Source of the DNA: DASVEE01 sp036399695
GTDB lineage: Bacteria > Acidobacteriota > Thermoanaerobaculia > Gp7-AA8
Reading direction: 5' to 3'
Assembly (NCBI GenBank): GCA_036399695.1
Contig: DASWMP010000117.1
Coordinates: forward strand, 1-14,218
Length of the DNA stretch: 14,218 bases
Shown: positions 1-4,965 of the stretch, in pieces
How positions within the stretch are numbered: the first letter of the stretch is position 1
Layout: each line of letters opens with the position of its first letter
The notes under the pieces: generated by a model
The model's database searches: none
Told to the model about the DNA's origin: nothing
Seen by the model: the letters and a program-made list of their open reading frames with translations, nothing else
Program-made: the position numbers and the translations under genes

Positions 1-90
1 CAGTTGGCGGTTGGCAGTAGTTGAAATCAAAGGCCAGAAACTGCCGCGCCGCCTCACCCACTGCCAACCGCCAACTGCCAACCGCCAACT
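1..90. repeat. Period-7 inverted repeat upstream of the small exported protein gene
   Basis: The first 17 bases (cagttggcggttggcag) are the exact reverse complement of 61-77. The right side is a run of heptads (ctgccaa / ccgccaa / ctgccaa / ccgccaa) from 61 to 88, so a second partly complementary register exists at 75-90. About 43 nt separate the arms. The left arm starts at the window edge and may continue outside. The sequence would fold into a hairpin as DNA cruciform or RNA. No function is known; it belongs to the same style of short-period intergenic repeat seen at 555-609 and 14107-14130. Confidence 0.8.
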
Positions 91-105
91 TGCCTCATCT
101 GGTCT

Positions 106-147
106 CCCGATTGCGAAATACACACTCACCCGAAATCGGGCAAGGAG
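106..147 (+). promoter_or_regulatory. Leader hairpin and ribosome binding site of the small exported protein
   Basis: A 7-bp perfect inverted repeat (cccgatt at 106-112, aatcggg at 134-140) lies just before a strong Shine-Dalgarno AAGGAG at 142-147, seven bases before the ATG at 155. The RBS fixes the start at 155 rather than at the upstream in-frame start at 11, which would put the heptad repeat into the protein. The hairpin could influence ribosome access, but that is a guess. Confidence 0.5.
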
Positions 148-154
148 ATCCAAG

Positions 155-547
155 ATGAACAAAACACTGAAGTTGGCCGCAGCAGCACTCCTCTTCGCCA
201 CCACGCTCAGCCCGTCACTTTTCGCGGACTCCCGTCACCGGGATACGACATACGGTGACCGTTACGAGCGTCGCGACTCACGCCGCGAGGTCCTCGAAGG
301 GCGCATCCGCGACATCGATCGCGAACGTAACGGTTTCGTCATCCGCCTCACCAGCGGACGGACGCTGTTCGCACCGTACAACGTCGACGTCGATGCGCGC
401 CGTCGCGGCGCCAGCGTGCGCACTCTCGAGCGCGGTGACTACATCCGCGTCCAGGGACGCTACGTCGATCGCGGCGTGCTGCTCGCCAGCGAAATCGACC
501 TGCTCCGCGAAGAAGACGACCGCCGCAATCAGCGCCGCCGGTGGTAG
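155..547 (+). CDS. Small exported OB-fold-like protein (DUF5666-type)
   Basis: A 130-aa protein starts at ATG 155, chosen because it has AAGGAG seven bases upstream and opens with a clear Sec signal peptide: MNKTLK, a hydrophobic stretch rich in Ala/Leu at about residues 6-20, then a probable cleavage near SLFA-DS (residues 21-25). The mature part is highly charged and Arg-rich. It contains a beta-rich core at about 48-117 with the pattern 'EGRIRDIDRERNGFVIRL ... LERGDYIRVQGRYV ... LLASEIDLL'. This resembles the small OB-fold domain of DUF5666-like periplasmic proteins, where a modified ligand or metal may bind. No catalytic residues are visible. The C-terminus ends in a basic tail (RRNQRRRW). 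It stands alone on the plus strand and converges with the epimerase gene. Export is well supported; family placement is tentative. Confidence 0.75.
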   Translation: MNKTLKLAAAALLFATTLSPSLFADSRHRDTTYGDRYERRDSRREVLEGRIRDIDRERNGFVIRLTSGRTLFAPYNVDVDARRRGASVRTLERGDYIRVQGRYVDRGVLLASEIDLLREEDDRRNQRRRW

Positions 548-554
548 GTGAAAC

Positions 555-609
555 GTGGCCGGTGGTCGGTGGCAGTGGCAGGTTACTGACCACCGGCCAC
601 TGACCACCG
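555..609. repeat. Period-7 hairpin between convergent genes
   Basis: gtggccggtggtc at 555-567 is perfectly complementary to 588-600, with a 20-nt loop. The tract reads as heptads (gtggccg/gtggtcg/gtggca/gtggcag on the left, accaccg/gccactg/accaccg on the right). It fills the 70-nt gap between the plus-strand small exported gene and the minus-strand epimerase gene, so it could act as a bidirectional terminator. No U-run follows the stem, so that role is unproven. Confidence 0.7.
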
Positions 610-617
610 ATCGCTCA

Positions 618-1727
618 TTACGCCTTCTGCTTCGCTTTCCACGCCGCGAGCACCGCTGCTTCGCGCTCCGGCGTGATGCCGGCGCGCATCTTCGCCTTGC
701 GTTCGGCGGGGCGGCTCTCGTGGAACTCGAGCGTCGCTTTCGCCGTGTCGGCGAGGGGGCGGAACGTCAGTCCGGCGGCGAGCGCCTTCTTGTTGCTCCG
801 GCTGCCGAAGCCCGCGTACTCCCCTTCGGCCGGAATCCATGCCGGCATGTCCGACCAGGGGTTCACCTTCTGCTCTTCCAGGAACGACGCCGGCACCCAG
901 GTGAACTTGACGTCCGCGGACGTGATGGCGCGGATGCCGTACAGCATCTCCGCCATGGACAGTGGCGACGACGGTCCGATGGCGTTGAACGTGCCGAACG
1001 CCTTCTGCTCCAGGAGGCGGATCGTCCACTCGCCGAGGTCGCGCGCGTCGATGATCTGCACCAGGTCCGTCGGATTGCCCGGCGCGAGGACTTCGCCGCC
1101 GCGGTTGATGCGTACCGGCCAGTAGGTGAAGCGGTCGCTGTTGTCGCCGGGGCCGACGATGAGGCCCGGACGGACGATCGTGGCCCGCTTGCCGTAAGCC
1201 GTCAGCGTCTCGCGTTCGGCCTGCGCCTTCAGCGCGCCGTAGTTCTCCATCTTCACTTCGGTGGCGTTCGCGTCGCCCCCTTCGATCGTCGGCGCGCTCT
1301 CGTCCATGTTCGGCTTCGAGTTGTCAGCGTAGACCGAGAGCGTGGAGATGAAGATGTACTGGCCGGTGTTGTCCTTGAGGATCGCCGCGGCGTCGCGCAC
1401 CCACTTCGGCAGCGTCGTCGGGTTGTCGATGACGGCGTCCCACTTGCGGTTCTTGAGCGCGTCGAGCTTCCCGTTGCGGTCACCCTCGAGGTGCTCGACG
1501 TCGGGGAAGAGGCCGGGGTTCGTCTTCCCGCGATTGAACACCGAGACCTTGTGGCCGCGGGCGACGGCGTAGCGTACCTGCGCCGGTCCGATGAAACCGG
1601 TGCCGCCGAGGATGAGAATCGAAAGCGGCTTGGCAGCGGGAGTGATGGCGGCGTTGAGGCTGCCCGTCGCGGCGAGCGTCCCGGCGGCGGCGGATGCGGC
1701 GAGGAAAGTACGGCGAGTCAGAGGCAT
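618..1727 (-). CDS. Tat-exported NAD-dependent epimerase/dehydratase-like protein
   Basis: A 369-aa extended short-chain dehydrogenase/reductase. The N-terminus MPLTRRTFLAASAAAG carries a twin-arginine signal (RRTFLA), followed by a hydrophobic stretch and a likely cleavage around residues 26-32. The Rossmann fold begins at about 36 with the dinucleotide motif GGTGFIG at 41-47. The catalytic set is visible: Ser/Thr in 'ISTLSVY' (about 128-133) and Tyr163-xxx-Lys167 in 'ENYGALK'. The region after 'VFNRGKTN' (64-70), with a 'GDR' at 82-84, resembles atypical SDRs of the CSP41/isoflavone-reductase-like type, whose substrates are usually unknown. AAGGAG lies at 1735-1740, seven bases before the ATG. 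A dinucleotide-dependent SDR behind a Tat signal implies folding with cofactor before export. It is alone in its transcription unit, about 100 nt downstream of the GT-C-like gene on the same strand. Substrate unknown. Confidence 0.88.
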   Translation of the reverse strand: MPLTRRTFLAASAAAGTLAATGSLNAAITPAAKPLSILILGGTGFIGPAQVRYAVARGHKVSVFNRGKTNPGLFPDVEHLEGDRNGKLDALKNRKWDAVIDNPTTLPKWVRDAAAILKDNTGQYIFISTLSVYADNSKPNMDESAPTIEGGDANATEVKMENYGALKAQAERETLTAYGKRATIVRPGLIVGPGDNSDRFTYWPVRINRGGEVLAPGNPTDLVQIIDARDLGEWTIRLLEQKAFGTFNAIGPSSPLSMAEMLYGIRAITSADVKFTWVPASFLEEQKVNPWSDMPAWIPAEGEYAGFGSRSNKKALAAGLTFRPLADTAKATLEFHESRPAERKAKMRAGITPEREAAVLAAWKAKQKA

Positions 1728-1776
1728 TCACGGTCTCCTTAGCGGCGCGTATCGTAGCGCCTCGCTCGGGCCAGTT

Positions 1777-1828
1777 TTTGGCGCCAAACGGTGAACAATG
1801 CCCGGAAAGCTGCCAACGGACGGTGAAC
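1777..1828. promoter_or_regulatory. Palindrome and direct repeats upstream of the epimerase gene
   Basis: The 102-nt gap between the epimerase start (1727) and the end of the membrane protein gene (1830) holds a perfect 12-bp palindrome TTTGGCGCCAAA at 1777-1788. It also holds two direct copies of ACGGTGAAC at 1788-1796 and 1820-1828. They could be an operator for the epimerase gene. No convincing -35/-10 pair was found, so this rests on symmetry alone. Confidence 0.25.
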
Positions 1829-1829
1829 G

Positions 1830-3380
1830 TCAGCGAAGCTGGCCCGCTATTTTCTGCAGGACGGGCGAGTCGTCGCCGAGGAGACGCCGCGCGCGCAGGA
1901 ACTCCTGGCGTGCCGGCGCGATCAGCTCGCGCGGATACGACGGACCGTCGTAGTCCGGCACCAGCACCTCGTACCCGAGCCCCCGCAGGTCCCGGCCGTC
2001 GCGGCGAACGAACGCCATCCCGGCATCGTCGAACCCCACCAGCGCCCACTCTTTGCGCGGATAGAGGACGAGGCTCGCCGGAGCACCGTCGATGGGAGGC
2101 TGGTAAGCGTCGACAGCACTGGCGATGCGGTACTTCGTGATGATGTGCCGCCACGCCTCCGGCCGCACGCGCGCGTACTGATACTCATCGAGCAGCACCT
2201 TGTGCAGCTCGTTGCGCCCATCGTTGACCACGCGGCGCTCCGGGTAAAAGGCCCAGATCAGGTACCCGCCGAAGTGCCCCGCCGCGAAGACGTTGCCCAC
2301 GGGCGCCAGCGGCTGAAGCTGCGCCGTGGCTCGCACCGGCAGCACGCGGTCGTTGATGCCTGTACCGAGCGAGCTCCGGGTCAGCAGCACGATCAGCATG
2401 AAGGCCACCGCGCCGCCGCCGATGACGCGGCGCAGTGCCGCCCGCCGCAGTTGCGGCACCAGCGGCGCAATCAGCAACGGCCAGGTCACGTAGAACAGCG
2501 CCTGGTTGCGTAGATAGCGGATGGCCATGGCGCTGAACAGCGCCAGCAGCAGAAGGCGCGGGAGGTCGGTGCGCCACTCGACGCTCTCTTTCTTGACGCT
2601 CCACACCACCAGCACCACCGACGCGGCGATCACCCCATACAGCAGCGGAAAAACTCCGGGCAACGACACCTGCCACTCCCGGTTCACAAACGGCCCAGTC
2701 GTGACCAGATGCACGAGCCGCTGCGGCGCCAGCACCCCCTGCACGCCGTACGGATTCACCAGCAGCGCCAGCGCCGCCGCGGCCGGCTGCACGAAACCGC
2801 GCCGGAAGTCGCGCAACCGCCCCACCGCTACCGCCCCGGCGATCATCGGCGCCAGCAGCGCCGACGGATGAAAGTTGATCCAGACCACCGTCAGCAGCGC
2901 ATACAGCACGATCCGCCGCGGCACCGGTTCCTGCAGCGCCAGCCAGACCGCCAGCAGCGCGAAGCCCGTGGCAAACGTCGCCGGCCGCTCGCTGAAGAAC
3001 CCCACGGCGCCGAACCAGGCGACCGCGCAGACGCCCGCGGCTACGGCCATCGACCCCATGAGCCGCGACGTCCACCAGAGCAGCAACGTGAACAGCGCCC
3101 CGATGAACAGCGCCCGGCCGACGACGATCCCGTTCACTCCCGCCGCCGCATGCAACGGATAGAGCAGCGCCTGAAACAGCCACTCGCCGTCGATCCACGG
3201 CCCCGCATCCGACGCCGCCCCGAACGGATCCGTCCGCGGCCACACCCGATGCTCGTGCATCCACCGCCCGGCCGCGAGATGCCAGAAATAGTCGTAATCC
3301 CGCAACGCCCGCACCGGCGCGATGGCCGCCAGCGTGAAAAACGTGACGAGATAGCCGGTCTTCTGAAGCCGTCCGTTCAA
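1830..3380 (-). CDS. Polytopic membrane protein, GT-C-like glycosyltransferase family
   Basis: A 516-aa integral membrane protein. After a short N-terminal helix (about 9-24), the luminal/periplasmic loop carries the conserved cluster 'RDYDYFWHLAAGRW' (27-40), 'RTDPFG' (49-54) and 'DGEWLFQ' (64-70). This DxD-like, WH-x-GRW, GEWL pattern is typical of uncharacterised GT-C-fold membrane proteins related to dolichyl/undecaprenyl-phosphate-sugar mannosyltransferases. About ten hydrophobic segments follow to roughly residue 340. A soluble C-terminal part (about 355-516) contains 'HFGGYLIWAFYP' and 'NDGRNELH'. The start is TTG at 3380. It is supported by the paralogous fragment at 4047-4264, whose homology ends at this codon, and by the DUF5615 stop codon lying four bases upstream. 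A role in glycan or lipid glycosylation is inferred from the fold; donor and acceptor are unknown. Confidence 0.75.
   Translation of the reverse strand: MNGRLQKTGYLVTFFTLAAIAPVRALRDYDYFWHLAAGRWMHEHRVWPRTDPFGAASDAGPWIDGEWLFQALLYPLHAAAGVNGIVVGRALFIGALFTLLLWWTSRLMGSMAVAAGVCAVAWFGAVGFFSERPATFATGFALLAVWLALQEPVPRRIVLYALLTVVWINFHPSALLAPMIAGAVAVGRLRDFRRGFVQPAAAALALLVNPYGVQGVLAPQRLVHLVTTGPFVNREWQVSLPGVFPLLYGVIAASVVLVVWSVKKESVEWRTDLPRLLLLALFSAMAIRYLRNQALFYVTWPLLIAPLVPQLRRAALRRVIGGGAVAFMLIVLLTRSSLGTGINDRVLPVRATAQLQPLAPVGNVFAAGHFGGYLIWAFYPERRVVNDGRNELHKVLLDEYQYARVRPEAWRHIITKYRIASAVDAYQPPIDGAPASLVLYPRKEWALVGFDDAGMAFVRRDGRDLRGLGYEVLVPDYDGPSYPRELIAPARQEFLRARRLLGDDSPVLQKIAGQLR
3187..3380 (-). repeat. Direct repeat, copy A (5' end of the intact GT-C-like gene)
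   Basis: This 194-bp segment aligns without gaps to 4047-4240 in the same orientation. By hand count 169 of 194 positions match (about 87%), including a 54-nt block that is identical (3246-3299 versus 4106-4159). Homology ends at the TTG start codon on one side and just after the 'PWIDG' codons on the other. The two copies flank the DUF433/DUF5615 pair. Confidence 0.93.
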
Positions 3381-3384
3381 TCGA

Positions 3385-3708
3385 TCAGCCCATGATGCGG
3401 ATGACAGCCCCTGCCTCGACGGTCTGGAGTGCCGTCTCGATGTCAGCGAGCTTCGACTCGAGGCTCGGCAAACGTGAGTCGCGTAACGCGAGCACGACTA
3501 CGCCGATCCCGAACTTGGGGATGTTCTGCTGATACTGGAGATTGCGGTCCGCCATCAGGAAAACATCGAACTCCAGGGAGGCCACGCGCAGCAGTTCGCC
3601 GCTCTTCAGTGCAGACCAGCCGTGTTCCTGGACCATTCTGATATCGAACGCCGGCAGGACGCGCCGGAGTTGGCGCGGAACGTCCTCGTCGAACAAAACG
3701 CGTCTCAC
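3385..3708 (-). CDS. DUF5615 PIN-like protein (putative toxin partner)
   Basis: A 107-aa protein of the DUF5615 family, predicted to have a PIN-like nuclease fold. Acidic residues sit near the start in 'VLFDEDVP' (Asp7, Glu8, Asp9). 'EHGWSALKSGELL' (28-40) and 'VFLMADRNLQ' (49-58, Asp54) follow in the order typical of the family. PIN proteins use such clustered acids to bind Mg2+ and cut RNA; activity is not shown for this family as a whole. Translation starts at GTG 3708, whose GTGA overlaps the TGA of the DUF433 gene by four bases, so the two are translationally coupled. The order DUF433 then DUF5615 is a recurrent toxin-antitoxin-like arrangement. The stop codon lies four bases before the TTG start of the membrane protein gene, which may be co-transcribed. 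Confidence 0.85.
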   Translation of the reverse strand: MRRVLFDEDVPRQLRRVLPAFDIRMVQEHGWSALKSGELLRVASLEFDVFLMADRNLQYQQNIPKFGIGVVVLALRDSRLPSLESKLADIETALQTVEAGAVIRIMG

Positions 3709-3923
3709 GCGATCTGCGCCAAAGCGGCCCGCCCGGCCGCCTCCAGAAATGCGACCGCCTGCTCTCGCGTCACGCTCGGGAAGTTGTCGAGGAAGACATC
3801 GAGACTGTCTCCTCCTTCGATGTAATCCAGGAGAGTACGCACGGGCACTCGTGTTCCGACGAAGACCGGATCCCCGCTGTGGATCTCAGGGTCGGAATGA
3901 ATGATCGTTCTCAAGTCCGCCAT
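3705..3923 (-). CDS. DUF433 antitoxin-like protein
   Basis: A 72-aa protein with the DUF433 signature: 'IHSDPEIHSGDPVFVGTRVPV' core (split here as SDPEIHSGDP at 11-20 and VFVGTRVPV at 21-29), then 'LLDYIEGGDSLDVFLDNFP' and 'TREQAVAFL'. This is a small winged/homeodomain-like DNA-binding fold, usually encoded next to DUF5615 or PIN proteins and presumed to be the antitoxin and autoregulator. The start is ATG 3923, where family homology begins. The open frame continues upstream to 4124, but that part is antisense to recognisable fragments of the duplicated membrane gene and a hairpin, so it is not coding. No strong Shine-Dalgarno precedes the ATG. It overlaps DUF5615 by four bases. Confidence 0.87.
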   Translation of the reverse strand: MADLRTIIHSDPEIHSGDPVFVGTRVPVRTLLDYIEGGDSLDVFLDNFPSVTREQAVAFLEAAGRAALAQIA

Positions 3924-3996
3924 AGCTCTAACCGGCGGATTCAGGATATGCCACGACCGCGACAGCCGCAAACGCAGCCTTCTGACCTTGCGGCCC

Positions 3997-4032
3997 CCTT
4001 GCAAGGAGCGCCGGCACTCTGCCGGCGCTCCT
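3997..4032. repeat. REP-like GC-rich hairpin at the truncation point
   Basis: Perfect 13-bp arms at 4004-4016 and 4020-4032 enclose the 3-nt loop CTC (aggagcgccggca / tgccggcgctcct). A small palindrome, ccttgcaagg (3997-4006), abuts it. The hairpin lies 14 bp from the point (4047) where the duplicated membrane-gene segment ends. Its apex (CACTCTG) resembles the apex of the smaller hairpins inside the right-edge inverted repeat (14151-14167). It may be a REP/BIME-type mobile repeat or a terminator; no U-run is present. Confidence 0.75.
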
Positions 4033-4046
4033 GTGTCGCGTCGTGA

Positions 4047-4264
4047 CCGTCGATCCACGGCCCCGGGTCCGACCCCGAACCGAACGGATCCGTCCGCGGC
4101 CACAGCCGATGCTCGTGCATCCACCGCCCGGCCGCGAGATGCCAGAAATAGTCGTAATCGCGCAAGGCGCGGAGCGGCGCGATCGCCGCCAGTGCGGGAA
4201 AAGTTGCGAGATAGCCGAGCTGCTGAAGGCGCGCGTTCAAGCGCCGCGAGTGTAGCCGGACCAC
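4047..4264 (-). pseudogene. Truncated 5' fragment of a second GT-C-like membrane protein gene (direct repeat copy B)
   Basis: About 65 codons (4240 down to 4047) match the N-terminus of the intact gene at 3380, with roughly 54 identical residues, including the complete 'RDYDYFWHLAAGRWMHEHR' motif and 'PWIDG'. Right after 'DG' the frame runs into unrelated sequence containing the REP-like hairpin and stops at 3941. All downstream membrane helices are missing, so no functional product is expected. A GTG at 4264 begins five bases after the stop of the 77-aa gene. A full-length copy may once have sat in that operon. The fragment itself has no stop or frameshift, so truncation looks recent or the N-terminal part is constrained. 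Confidence 0.85.
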
Positions 4265-4268
4265 AGCA

Positions 4269-4502
4269 TCACGAGTGCGTCAGCTCGACGATGGCTTCCT
4301 CGATGTTCTGCGGCAGCTCGATCGGCAGGAACCAGGCGCGTGGATAGAGGTAGCTCTCCCCTTCCTCATCGATGACCCGGATCATCTCGTGCGCCGCAGC
4401 ACTGTCGTCCTCGAGCACCTCATAGATCTTACGAAGCTCGAGAGATTCTTCCTGCTCGTCGTTGCGTACGCAAACGACGAAATGCCTGATGGTTTCGCTC
4501 AT
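4269..4502 (-). CDS. Conserved small protein of unknown function, 77 aa
   Basis: A 77-aa acidic protein starting at ATG 4502 (MSETIRHFVVCVRND). The layout 'SLELRKIYEVLEDDSAAAHEMIRVIDEEGESYLYP' (20-54, too long to be chance) followed by 'FLPIELPQNIEEAI' (58-71) matches, from memory, a widespread family of hypothetical small proteins in Acidobacteria, Cyanobacteria and other soil bacteria. No biochemical role is known to me. It overlaps the 79-aa gene upstream by ATGA, and the two families are often found as a pair, suggesting that they act together. The longer in-frame start at 4565 would run through the upstream gene and is rejected. Confidence 0.83.
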   Translation of the reverse strand: MSETIRHFVVCVRNDEQEESLELRKIYEVLEDDSAAAHEMIRVIDEEGESYLYPRAWFLPIELPQNIEEAIVELTHS

Positions 4503-4738
4503 CGTTCTTCGACCAGACGCTTGATCTTCATGCCGCGCTTGCCGATGCCATGCGCCTCGAACCAATGTAGCTCTGCTTCGGCAAAAGTACCATCCACAAA
4601 ACGTACAGTGCCTATCCCCTTGAGCTTGCGCCAGTTCCCCCGCCCGTGAAGCCGCACGAGCCGGACCAGGATGTGGATGCCGTGCCCCGACGCGATCGTC
4701 TCGATTCCCCGGATTTCACCCACGACCTCGAACTGCAC
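4499..4738 (-). CDS. Conserved small basic protein of unknown function, 79 aa
   Basis: A 79-aa basic protein with the segments 'VGEIRGIETIASG' (6-18), 'GNWRKLKGIGTVRF' (33-46), 'AELHWFEAHGIGKRG' (54-68) and a terminal 'MKIKRLVEER'. These recur in a family of small hypothetical proteins usually encoded directly before the 77-aa partner; the stop and next start overlap here as ATGA. I place the start at GTG 4738, because family similarity begins there. The open frame extends to 4924 through the period-9 repeat and would add a Gly-Pro-Ile tripeptide run, probably an artefact. A start between 4738 and 4800 cannot be excluded. The 'KLKG..TVRF.DG...AELHW.EAHGIG' pattern suggests a small beta-barrel, perhaps toxin- or RNA-associated; this is a guess. 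Confidence 0.75.
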   Translation of the reverse strand: MQFEVVGEIRGIETIASGHGIHILVRLVRLHGRGNWRKLKGIGTVRFVDGTFAEAELHWFEAHGIGKRGMKIKRLVEER

Positions 4739-4797
4739 GCCGGGAAGATACCTCGGTTCCGGCGCGAGCCGGCCGGGCAGAGCCTCCAGACGGAGAA

Positions 4798-4890
4798 CGA
4801 TGGGACCAATGGGACCAATAGGACCTATGGGACCTATGTGCTTTCGGAACTCGCTCCCCATCTGTCCCATCCGTCCCATAGGTCCCATCG
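4798..4890. repeat. Period-9 palindromic repeat, copy 1
   Basis: Four 9-bp units run from 4800 to 4835 (atgggacca, atgggacca, ataggacct, atgggacct). Four reverse-complement units run from 4857 to 4890 (cccatctgt, cccatccgt, cccataggt, cccatcg). The two halves form an imperfect hairpin about 93 nt long with its loop near 4840-4852. The repeat lies in the divergent intergenic region between the 79-aa gene and the seven-gene operon. Because the period is a multiple of three, any frame across it reads as Gly-Pro-Met/Ile tripeptides. Confidence 0.9.
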
Positions 4891-4921
4891 TTTCCCTCTC
4901 GCGCGGCTCACCACTTCTGGT

Positions 4922-4958
4922 CACTCACAAACTTTCCGTGCCGGTCGTCTAGTGAGTG
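4922..4958 (+). promoter_or_regulatory. Inverted repeat just before the seven-gene operon
   Basis: cactcac (4922-4928) and gtgagtg (4952-4958) form a 7-bp perfect inverted repeat with a 23-nt spacer, ending eight bases before the GTG at 4966. It lies where an operator or leader hairpin for the operon would be expected. No convincing sigma-70 -35/-10 pair or Shine-Dalgarno is obvious. Confidence 0.3.
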
Positions 4959-4965
4959 GGTCTCA

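Larger units (their letters stand above)
3924..4268. other. Stretch without an intact gene
   Basis: These 345 bases hold, from left to right, the presumed leader of DUF433 (3924-3996), the palindrome and REP-like hairpin (3997-4032), a short unique spacer, and the truncated membrane-gene copy (4047-4264). No complete coding sequence was found on either strand. Confidence 0.7.

Noticed and set aside
555..1742. Large plus-strand open frame opposite the epimerase gene
   Set aside because: Arg/Val-rich shadow frame typical of high-GC DNA; the minus strand encodes a complete SDR with motifs and an RBS.
2185..3264. Overlapping minus-strand open frame inside the membrane protein gene
   Set aside because: Gly/Ala/Arg-rich low-complexity translation without domains; the other frame has coherent helices and motifs.
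4800..4890. CRISPR-like array
   Set aside because: Units are 9 bp and contiguous, without unique spacers of about 30 bp, and form a palindrome; no cas genes are present.
4739..4924. Collagen-like Gly-Pro-Ile/Met extension on the 79-aa protein
   Set aside because: The tripeptide run is the translation of the period-9 DNA palindrome; family similarity begins only after GTG 4738.
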